The notes below the pieces were generated by a model. That model was not told the origin of the DNA. It worked only from the letters and a program-made list of their open reading frames with translations, and ran no database searches. Source: Lewinellaceae bacterium (GTDB lineage Bacteria; Bacteroidota; Bacteroidia; Chitinophagales; Saprospiraceae). From it: a stretch of 64,000 nt of DNA. Positions 9,048 to 15,421 of the stretch are shown here, one piece after another. The stretch covers positions 1 through 64,000 of the forward strand of contig JACJYE010000005.1 in assembly GCA_020636255.1 (NCBI GenBank). Direction: 5' to 3'. Positions within the stretch are counted from its first letter, which is position 1. Every line of letters begins with the position of its first letter. The position numbers and the translations under genes are program-made.

Positions 9048-10592
9048 ATGAAAAGCCTTAAAGAGATCGTATATATCGTAACGAAGAACAAGCTGAAAGC
9101 TATTGAGCTGCTGGACACCAGCAAGCGCAGCCGCGTGTCGGCCTTCTACGAGAAACTGGCCAACAACGAGCTGGAAACCGATGAGGATGCCCTGCAGTAC
9201 TTTTTTCCGGGGGCGGCAGACAAAACGCCCTATCGCAAGCTGAAAGCTTCGTTGCGCAAAAAACTGATCAATTCCCTGTTCTTTCTCGACCTCAAACAAC
9301 CTTCTTACAACGACCGCCAGCGGGCCTATTACGAATGCCATAAAGAGTGGGGGGCGGCTAAAATACTGTTGGGCAAGAATGCCTGGGATGCCTGCGTAGA
9401 GATCTGCGAACGCATCCTGAAATACGCGCTCAAATACGAGTTCACGGAAATGGCGCTCGACCTGTTGCGCATCCTGCGGTTGCATTACAGTACCAGGGTA
9501 GGCGACCTGAAACGGTTCGAGGAATATAAGCAGGCGCACCAGTTGTACGAAGCGATGTTTATTGCCGAGAACAAGGCCGAGCAGTACTACTGCGAGCTGG
9601 TGATCCCTTATGTCAACAACCGGTCGACCAAAGAGGGGCAGCAGCTGCTGGCGCTGGAGTACTATAGCGCGCTCAGGCCGCTGATGGAAAAATACGATTC
9701 CTATCGGCTGCACCTGTACGGGTCGATGATCCGCCTGATGACGTATACCATCGTCAACGACTACCGCAACGCACTGAGTGTATGCGATGATGTGATCGCC
9801 TTTTTCGAAGCTAAACCTTACGATGCGCATACGCCCTTGCTGGCCGCCTATTACCAGAAGCTGGTCAGTTATACCCAGCTCAGGGAGTTCCCGCAAGGCA
9901 AGCTGGCGGCCCAGAAGTGCCTGGGGCTGGTCGAAGAAGGCGCCGTCAACTGGTTTCGGTATTATGAGCTGTATTTTATACTGGCCATGTTTACCGGCCA
10001 ATACCAGGATGCTTACGAGATCTACTGCGGCGTGTCGGCACACCCGCGCTTTGCTTATCTGCCTTCCAACGACCGGGAGATATGGGCCATTTACGAGGCC
10101 TATCAGCACTACCTGGCCGATATCGGCAGGATCAGGCCGGCAAAGCAGGAAAAGCGGTTCAGCAAGTTCCGCCTGGGCCGTTTCCTCAACCAGACCCCGA
10201 TCTTTTCCAAAGACAAGCGGGGGATGAACGTCGCTATACTGGCCATACAGGCCCTCTTTCTCATCCAGCAGAAAAAATACAACCGGGCCATCGACCGGCT
10301 GGAGGCCATCGAAAAGTATTGCAACCGATATCTGCATAAGAACGATACCATTCGCTCTTATTACTTCATCAAGATGTTGCTGGCCATTCCCCAGGCAAAT
10401 TTTCACCGCCAGGGGGTGGTGCGGCATGCGGCCGCTTACCTGGAGAAACTCCAGAGTGTGCCTCTGGAATCAGCGCAGCAGTCGGCCAAAATAGAGATCG
10501 TGCCCTATGAGCGCTTGTGGGAATTCGCGTTGGATTCACTCGAAGAAAAGGTTTATACAGGCCGGAACACCCCCCGTTTTACTCCGCCCTGA
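9048..10592 (+). CDS. helical-repeat (TPR-like) protein, paralogue 1
   Basis: The 514-residue protein is predicted to be almost all helical, with spaced aromatic and Ala patterns resembling degenerate TPRs. It has no signal peptide or membrane segment. It is clearly paralogous to the gene at 11798. Both share a conserved N-terminal block (DRQ-AYYEC-KEW-AAKIL-GKNA), a middle block containing NWF-YELYF, a KDK-GMN segment, and a C-terminal IEIVPYE-LWE motif. I do not recognise the family and no enzymatic motif is visible. A 27-residue ORF with a hydrophobic C-terminal motif follows 35 bp downstream on the same strand, and a similar ORF follows the paralogue. TPR-type proteins next to tiny peptide genes recall RRNPP peptide sensing, but no DNA-binding domain is evident here. 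The ATG at 9048 is supported by alignment with the paralogue's start. Confidence 0.8.
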   Translation: MKSLKEIVYIVTKNKLKAIELLDTSKRSRVSAFYEKLANNELETDEDALQYFFPGAADKTPYRKLKASLRKKLINSLFFLDLKQPSYNDRQRAYYECHKEWGAAKILLGKNAWDACVEICERILKYALKYEFTEMALDLLRILRLHYSTRVGDLKRFEEYKQAHQLYEAMFIAENKAEQYYCELVIPYVNNRSTKEGQQLLALEYYSALRPLMEKYDSYRLHLYGSMIRLMTYTIVNDYRNALSVCDDVIAFFEAKPYDAHTPLLAAYYQKLVSYTQLREFPQGKLAAQKCLGLVEEGAVNWFRYYELYFILAMFTGQYQDAYEIYCGVSAHPRFAYLPSNDREIWAIYEAYQHYLADIGRIRPAKQEKRFSKFRLGRFLNQTPIFSKDKRGMNVAILAIQALFLIQQKKYNRAIDRLEAIEKYCNRYLHKNDTIRSYYFIKMLLAIPQANFHRQGVVRHAAAYLEKLQSVPLESAQQSAKIEIVPYERLWEFALDSLEEKVYTGRNTPRFTPP

Positions 10593-10627
10593 ACATGTTT
10601 TTTTAACTAAACAAATAGCACAATACC

Positions 10628-10711
10628 ATGAAATCCAAAACAAATGTTGCACAAAAACAAGGGGTACATTGCGGGGTGATCATCATCGATACCGTAGTAC
10701 CCAAAGCCTGA
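10628..10711 (+). CDS. short peptide ORF P1 (27 residues)
   Basis: A 28-codon ORF lies 35 bp after the helical-repeat gene. It has a basic N-terminus (MKSKTNVAQKQ), one Cys, and the C-terminal segment GVIIIDTVVPKA. That segment resembles the C-termini of two other short ORFs in this region (IVNIDIIGP at 13660 and IINVDIIGP at 14336): two or three branched residues, Asp, more branched residues, then Pro. P1 is the most divergent member. It lacks a signal peptide. Being too short for standard gene callers, it would normally go unannotated. Confidence 0.45.
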   Translation: MKSKTNVAQKQGVHCGVIIIDTVVPKA

Positions 10712-10955
10712 AAAGTTCTGTGACACGAGTAATGTAACGTACGCTACTTTTGCCCCACAGCTATACAACTAACAAAAGGCTCTCCGGCCGGGCGATAAGC
10801 CGGAATATCGCAAACTCCAGGCCTATTGCCCGGCCACTTGCATCCGCACGGCGCATGGCGCCCTACCCCTCCTGCGGATGGTAAGCGTACATTGTAATGG
10901 TGTCTATTGCCATTTTCCCCCGCCTTTTTACTCCGCATCAGGAAAGCCAATGTGG

Positions 10956-10976
10956 TTTTTCCGGGGCCCGGAAAAA
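10956..10976. repeat. 21-bp palindrome in intergenic DNA
   Basis: TTTTTCCGGG and CCCGGAAAAA are exact inverted arms around a single G. The flanking A/T runs would give a T-tract on either strand, so a bidirectional terminator is possible. The rest of 10712-11611 shows no convincing gene, only chance ORFs and AT-rich DNA. Confidence 0.45.
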
Positions 10977-11501
10977 ACTACCTAATTTCAGAAATGCTAT
11001 TTATACGATGACTTAAAACATTAAAAATCATGTATTTAAATTTATAGCAATGAGTTTTTGTATAAGATCTAAGGGGTACAATATGAATATATTTGTCTTT
11101 ACATCAACCAATATTTTTCCGCTACTTTGTCATCGGGAACAGGGCACGCCCGGAAAAAGGGAACATCATCCTTTTTCGCATGGATATATCGAGCACCCCC
11201 CCTTAAACAAATAAGCACAGTTGTTTTAGAGCTTTGAAGGCAACTATACATTTTTGGAGGCAACGATTTCCCCTTTCAGAACAGTGCGAAATTATTGCCT
11301 TCAGTATCTTATGCAAGTTTATTTTAATTTGCGCAGGGCTTGCAACCCGGTTCTTTTGGTAGCGACAGTAGAGCCATAAGAAGATTCCCCTTGCAAGCCC
11401 TCGCTTTTTTTTGTAGGGTGTCAGGAAACGGCCACTTCGAATCCACATTCACCGATAGCAATTCAGAGCAGAAGAGGTGTGAATATATTAAAATATTATC
11501 T

Positions 11502-11509
11502 TATTTTTG
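11502..11509 (+). promoter_or_regulatory. possible -7 box (TATTTTTG)
   Basis: The octamer matches TANNTTTG. Upstream, GTG at 11478-11480 stands where TTG would be expected, so the -33 element is weak. It could drive the helical-repeat gene at 11798 through a leader of about 280 nt. Confidence 0.3.
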
Positions 11510-11611
11510 TGGTGTAAATATTATCATGCAGCCTGGCCTCCAGAAAAGCCCTCAACAAGGCCGGTGCCGAAGATAGAACCCAATCCCACCTGCTAGTGGT
11601 TACATACAAAA

Positions 11612-11779
11612 ATGCACAAATTATTTACCATGGCCTATCAGCAGGGAATCAGACTCAGGTGGAGAGAATTGTCCGAACTAGCTTCTCTTTTACCGCTTAC
11701 AATCCAGCGAACATTGTTGCAAGGTTTTGCCCAGGTTAGCCTGGAGGTGTCTATGGCCCAACAGTTATTTTCTATTTAG
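11612..11779 (+). CDS. possible 55-residue ORF upstream of paralogue 2
   Basis: This open frame of 55 codons ends 18 bp before the helical-repeat gene at 11798. The product has alternating hydrophobic and charged residues compatible with helices (RWRELSELASLL), but no recognised motif. It occupies the same relative position as the leader ORF before paralogue 1, though the two are not similar. It may be spurious. Confidence 0.25.
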   Translation: MHKLFTMAYQQGIRLRWRELSELASLLPLTIQRTLLQGFAQVSLEVSMAQQLFSI

Positions 11780-11797
11780 CTTTGAAAGCCACCAGCC

Positions 11798-13309
11798 ATG
11801 AAAGACCTACTAGACCTTGTGAACATTGTCACGCGGACAAAGATCCGCTCCGTGGAGCTGATCGGCGATAACAGCGACGGTTCTTCGAAGCTACAGGAGT
11901 TTTACAACCTTTTGGCGGAAGGGCGTTTCTCAGATGATGAAGAGGCGGCCGGTTATTTCTACGGCGCCGATAAAAATGCGCCCAGTTACCAGAAGCTGCG
12001 GAAGACCTTCAAAGACCGGCTCGTCAACTCCCTTTTTGTCATCGACCTCAAGCAGGCCTCGTATACAGACCGCCAGAAGGCCTATTACGAATGTTACAAG
12101 GAATGGGCAGCGGCCAAGATCCTTTTCGGAAAGAATGCCCGCACCGCTGCGGTAGGTATTGCCCGAAAGCTTCTGAAGATCGCCAAAAAATACGAATTCA
12201 CCGAACTGATCGTCGATATCAGCCATACCCTGCGCCTGTTTCACGGCACAATAGAAGGCGACTACAAGAAATTTCAGCAGTACAACGAAGATTTTAAAGC
12301 ATACGAACGGCTCTGGCTGCAGGAAAACCACGCCGAAGAATACTTCATCGAGCTGAGCATCGGGTTCATCAACAGCAAATCCACCAAGACGGACTTTCAG
12401 GACAAGGCCCGCGCCTATTTTGAAGAGATACAACCCGCGCTGGAGCAGTTCGACTCTTACCAGCTCCATCTTTGCGGCCGGCTGATCGAGGCCAGCATCC
12501 ACACCAGTGTAAACGACTACCAGAACACGCTGGGCGTTTGCGAGCGGGCTATCACCTTTTTTGAGAAAAAAGGTTTCGTAGCCAGCGTGCCGCTCCAGGT
12601 CTTTCACTATCAGAAATTCATCTGCCACATCCAGCTCCGCGAATTCGACAAAGCGCGCCACGCGGCCGAACAATGCCTGGCCTACCTGGAGGAGGGGAAG
12701 TTCAACTGGTTCAAGTTGTACGAGCTGTATTTCCTGTTGTATACCCATAGCGGCGAATATCAGAAGGCCCGCGATATCCTCAACCGCATCATGCCCCACC
12801 CCGATTTTTCCGGCCTTCCCGGCAATGTGCAGGAAACCTGGAAAATATCCGAGGCCTATCTGTATTTCCTGGAATGCGCTGGCCAACTAGCACCTCAGCA
12901 GCAGGAAGCAGCTACTACCAGCACTTTCCGCCTGTCGAAGTTCCTCAATGAAATGGAGGTCTTTACCAAAGACAAACAGGGTATGAACATCCCCATCCTC
13001 ATCATCGAACTGCTGCTGGGTATCGCCAATAGGAAATACGGGAACATTATCGACCGCATGGAGGCCATCGACAAGTACCGCACCCGCTATCTGCGCGAAG
13101 AGGAGATCATCCGCAGCAATCACTTCCTGAAGATGTTGCTGCAGGCCCCCAAAAATGCCTTCCGCCGGGCAGAAGTGGAAGCCCGGGCCGCCGAAGACTT
13201 CAAAGCCCTGTCCGATATCCCCATCGAAATGGCCAACCAGACTTTCGAAATAGAGATCGTGCCCTATGAAAAACTGTGGGAATACGTTCTCGATATGCTG
13301 CCAGAATAA
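11798..13309 (+). CDS. helical-repeat (TPR-like) protein, paralogue 2
   Basis: The 503-residue protein is collinear with the 514-residue protein at 9048. The shared blocks are in the same order: DRQKAYYECYKEWAAAKIL near residues 90-110, a variable middle, NWFKLYELYF near 307, KDKQGMN near 390, and IEIVPYEKLWEYVLD at the C-terminus. It is all helical, soluble and without known catalytic residues. Divergence is greatest in the middle repeats, as expected if these set binding specificity (inference). A 52-residue ORF with the C-terminal IVNIDIIGP motif lies 242 bp downstream. The family is unknown to me; a tandem duplication followed by divergence is the simplest origin. Confidence 0.8.
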   Translation: MKDLLDLVNIVTRTKIRSVELIGDNSDGSSKLQEFYNLLAEGRFSDDEEAAGYFYGADKNAPSYQKLRKTFKDRLVNSLFVIDLKQASYTDRQKAYYECYKEWAAAKILFGKNARTAAVGIARKLLKIAKKYEFTELIVDISHTLRLFHGTIEGDYKKFQQYNEDFKAYERLWLQENHAEEYFIELSIGFINSKSTKTDFQDKARAYFEEIQPALEQFDSYQLHLCGRLIEASIHTSVNDYQNTLGVCERAITFFEKKGFVASVPLQVFHYQKFICHIQLREFDKARHAAEQCLAYLEEGKFNWFKLYELYFLLYTHSGEYQKARDILNRIMPHPDFSGLPGNVQETWKISEAYLYFLECAGQLAPQQQEAATTSTFRLSKFLNEMEVFTKDKQGMNIPILIIELLLGIANRKYGNIIDRMEAIDKYRTRYLREEEIIRSNHFLKMLLQAPKNAFRRAEVEARAAEDFKALSDIPIEMANQTFEIEIVPYEKLWEYVLDMLPE

Positions 13310-13551
13310 CGCCTGCCCTTTTTTCCCGCGCCGGGCATCCAGGCGGGGTATTCGTAATAATCAGAATCTCCATGAAGAACTTATTTTTTGAACGCTAATT
13401 TATAGTATAAATTTTATTAATTTATTTTTTGGCAAATCTGTAACCTGCTAACCTTTAGTTCGTATAATTGTTTATCTTTATGTGAGTTTTCCCCCTGCCT
13501 CTTCCCAAGCCCGGTTAGTTTCAGGTTTATTAACGTCAAACATTAAACACA

Positions 13552-13710
13552 ATGCACGCACAACTACATCGCTCCCAGGGAGAAGGAGGAAAAAATCTCA
13601 TTACCTTTTCCACCACAGTACCCGATTCGGCTCACCTTCCCCATCAGCACTTTCTCAGGATCGTAAATATCGACATTATCGGCCCGGGCCTGCCGGACAG
13701 GCCCAGGTAG
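13552..13710 (+). CDS. short peptide ORF P2 (52 residues)
   Basis: The ORF encodes a His- and Ser-rich N-terminal part, then IVNIDIIGP (codons at 13660-13686), then GLPDRPR. The nine-residue core matches P3 at 14336-14362 with only Val/Ile exchanges, while four of nine codons differ synonymously, which points to selection on protein. The last seven residues are encoded by a GC palindrome (GGGCCTG/CAGGCCC), so the original peptide may have ended soon after the GP. No signal peptide is visible. Confidence 0.5.
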   Translation: MHAQLHRSQGEGGKNLITFSTTVPDSAHLPHQHFLRIVNIDIIGPGLPDRPR

Positions 13711-13721
13711 GCCGGAGCTAA

Positions 13722-13757
13722 GGATAAAGGATAAAGGATAAAGGATAAAGGGTGAAG
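13722..13757 (+). repeat. heptamer tandem repeat (GGATAAA)n
   Basis: Four uninterrupted copies of GGATAAA are followed by the degenerate GGGTGAA. They lie 12 bp after the stop of P2 in non-coding DNA. Confidence 0.75.
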
Positions 13758-13837
13758 TTCTTAGTCCTTATCTAAATATAGCGCCTGATCAGCTCCGGAG
13801 GCCCTGGTTTTTAACGCTGAGATACACAGAGTGGGCA

Positions 13838-13886
13838 CGGAGATACACGGAGTCTTGTTTACACCGCGTATCTCCGTTTATTTTTT
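13838..13886 (+). terminator. terminator-like hairpin with T-rich tail
   Basis: CGGAGATACACGG (13838-13850) and CCGCGTATCTCCG (13864-13876) pair with one mismatch and are followed by TTTATTTTTTATAT. It sits 128 bp downstream of P2. The left arm belongs to a direct repeat (GAGATACACAGAG, then GAGATACACGGAG). Confidence 0.5.
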
Positions 13887-13981
13887 ATATGTGTTTTTCC
13901 CACCCCTACGGCTCCAGCCATCCTACCCTGCGCCCAGCGCCGCGCGCCATTCATCCATTCCGCATTTCATCTCATACACCC

Positions 13982-14040
13982 GGGGGTATGTAAAACCCGA
14001 AAACTGTCCGCACCTTCTCCGGGCACTCCACCTACCTTTA
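13982..14040 (+). promoter_or_regulatory. promoter/operator block, copy 1
   Basis: GGGGGTATGTAAAACC at 13982 is followed by GAAAACTGTCCG and then TACCTTTA at 14033-14040, a near match to the -7 consensus. A second copy begins at 14107 with the same 51-bp distance from GGGGG to the -7 box. The fixed spacing supports a factor-binding site placed relative to the promoter. No ORF of convincing size begins between copy 1 and copy 2. Confidence 0.5.
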
Positions 14041-14106
14041 CATCATCAACTACAAAAGAGCTACACTACACGACATTCCAACCCAAAAACTCGGCCCCTG
14101 GAACAT

Positions 14107-14165
14107 GGGGGTATGTAAAACCGGAATTCTGTCCGGGCGCCTGGTAGTTGAGCGCCATATCTTTG
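14107..14165 (+). promoter_or_regulatory. promoter/operator block, copy 2
   Basis: GGGGGTATGTAAAACC at 14107, then GGAATTCTGTCCG, then TATCTTTG at 14158-14165, an exact TANNTTTG. No TTG stands at -33; the conserved CTGTCCG lies just upstream of that position, suggesting an activator-dependent promoter. It would drive the short ORF at 14282 and the gene at 14424 through a leader of about 110 nt. Confidence 0.55.
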
Positions 14166-14281
14166 GATCATACAGAACAGCACACAGAAAATAAGAACAT
14201 TACCGGAACCGCCGCAACGGAGTTTCGGGTGCAGAGGAGGCCATCAGTACAACAATTCTTCATCATCAAAATCAATGACAG

Positions 14282-14371
14282 ATGAAAGCTCATGGCATTC
14301 TGCTGAACGGTACCGGTATGCAACTTCAGAAGGGGATCATCAATGTAGATATCATTGGCCCCAGGAAATAG
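14282..14371 (+). CDS. short peptide ORF P3 (29 residues)
   Basis: The 30-codon ORF follows promoter block copy 2. It begins MKAHGILLNGTG and ends IINVDIIGPRK. The C-terminal motif is the closest partner of P2's IVNIDIIGP, and the start MK- with a Gly/Asn-rich middle is plausible for a genuine small gene. It lies 52 bp upstream of the 148-residue ORF, probably on the same transcript. Function is unknown; precursor of a signal or modified peptide, or a small binding partner, are possibilities. Confidence 0.55.
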   Translation: MKAHGILLNGTGMQLQKGIINVDIIGPRK

Positions 14372-14423
14372 GATCAGGATTTAGCAACAGTCCAATCTCA
14401 CAACCAGAAAAGCGAGCCAGATC

Positions 14424-14870
14424 ATGATTCAGGGTTTCTCCCGGAGTATACAGGAACAGCCGAAAGAGGCGCCCGGAAAGCAAACAGCAGTTGAAATACT
14501 GGTGGCGGATGTGATGTTCGGCTCCCCCAACAGAAGTTGTGCGGGTGCTGGTATCTGCAGGGTTACTGCGCCGGTTGCTCAGGAGATGAGCATCAATGGG
14601 CGCTGGGGATGCCACCGGGCTATCGCCCTGGTGCGCTTCGTGCCTCCGCAGGCCATCATCTTTCACTTCGTGATACAATCGATGTGCCGCAAGGCCATCA
14701 GGGCCTATTTCGCCGGAGATGAATTCCTGGTAGAAGACCCCTTCGATTTTCAGCCCGACTACTGGGCGGAAGGGCGGCTCATCAGGATACAGCCGGGGCT
14801 TTACCCGGTGTCGCGTAGCGGGGATTATCTCACGGTGGCCTTTCAATATGGAAATGGAATTTGGGAATAA
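14424..14870 (+). CDS. conserved-looking 148-residue protein with GSPNRSCAGAGICRV motif
   Basis: This 148-residue protein has no signal peptide or membrane segment. The striking feature is VMFGSPNRSCAGAGICRV near residues 29-46, with two Cys six residues apart in a Gly/Ala/Ser setting. Two more Cys lie further on (in GRWGCHR and SMCRKA). The C-terminal half (AYFAGDEFLVEDPFDF, then a YWAEGRLIRIQPGLYPV segment) looks like a beta-rich fold. I have a faint memory of similar uncharacterised proteins in Bacteroidota, so it is probably a real family, but I cannot name it. It lies 52 bp downstream of P3, suggesting co-transcription. The Cys motif might bind a metal or be modified. Confidence 0.65.
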   Translation: MIQGFSRSIQEQPKEAPGKQTAVEILVADVMFGSPNRSCAGAGICRVTAPVAQEMSINGRWGCHRAIALVRFVPPQAIIFHFVIQSMCRKAIRAYFAGDEFLVEDPFDFQPDYWAEGRLIRIQPGLYPVSRSGDYLTVAFQYGNGIWE

Positions 14871-14905
14871 ATTTTTGAAATGGGTTGTAACTAGTTTGTT
14901 AGGAC

Positions 14906-14925
14906 AGCAGGTGTAACAACCTGCT
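14906..14925. other. 7-bp stem hairpin after the 148-residue gene
   Basis: AGCAGGT and ACCTGCT are exact inverted repeats around a 6-nt loop, 35 bp after the stop. No T-tract follows, so terminator function is uncertain. Confidence 0.35.
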
Positions 14926-15052
14926 TACATGAGCTAAAACCCGGGTTGCTCAGGCCAAAGGGGTTGGGTGCACCGGCATGAAAAGTGCTTTTCCATAGGA
15001 TCACGATTATACCCTTTGGATTGGGAGGCGCTTCAAAGAGCTCAGTGTTAGG

Positions 15053-15099
15053 AGGGCCCTTTCCCTCATGCTCTAGCGCGCATGGCGGAAAAGGGCCCT
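15053..15099. promoter_or_regulatory. GGGCCC inverted repeat upstream of the giant surface-protein gene
   Basis: AGGGCCCTTT at 15053-15062 and AAAGGGCCCT at 15090-15099 are exact inverted arms around about 27 nt. With no T-run following, it could be a leader structure or operator of the 22.7-kb gene. Confidence 0.4.
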
Positions 15100-15137
15100 A
15101 TCCCATTTCACTGGATAGCAGTAACAAATCATAACGC

Positions 15138-15281
15138 ATGAAAACATTTGTCTTTCAGGTACGGGGAATGGCCCTCGGTAGCCTGTTTGGTTACGAGGAT
15201 ATTTCCGATCCGTCAATGGTTATCCACTGGCTCGGCCCGCCAATATGCGGTATCGGGCCCTTTCCATTATATGCCGAATAA
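15138..15281 (+). CDS. possible 47-residue ORF just upstream of the giant gene
   Basis: The open frame starts ATGAAAACA and ends 38 bp before the first in-frame ATG of the giant gene. Its product has a hydrophobic Pro/Gly-rich C-terminal half (VIHWLGPPICGIGPF) and no recognised domain. A leader peptide or a chance ORF are both possible. Confidence 0.25.
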   Translation: MKTFVFQVRGMALGSLFGYEDISDPSMVIHWLGPPICGIGPFPLYAE

Positions 15282-15421
15282 TAATTCAACTTCATTAACC
15301 CTTGGAAAAAACGGTTCCCATGGTCACTTTTTACCACCACACCCCCTTAACGCACTCGCCTCTTCCGAATGAGCATATTCATTCGGGTTCACCTCCGGCC
15401 AAAGGACATGCCTTTCGGCGG

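Noticed and set aside
11340..11576. 78-codon ORF in AT-rich intergenic DNA
   Set aside because: It needs a non-ATG start, crosses a likely promoter (11502-11509) and has no motif.
14352..14846. 164-codon antisense ORF opposite the 148-residue gene
   Set aside because: The sense ORF has the Cys motif and sits behind a promoter and the P3 peptide. The antisense product has no recognisable feature.
10593..15300. Classic RiPP or lanthipeptide cluster around the short peptides
   Set aside because: No radical SAM enzyme, LanM/LanB, YcaO, peptidase-containing ABC transporter or leader-peptidase gene is visible in the neighbourhood.
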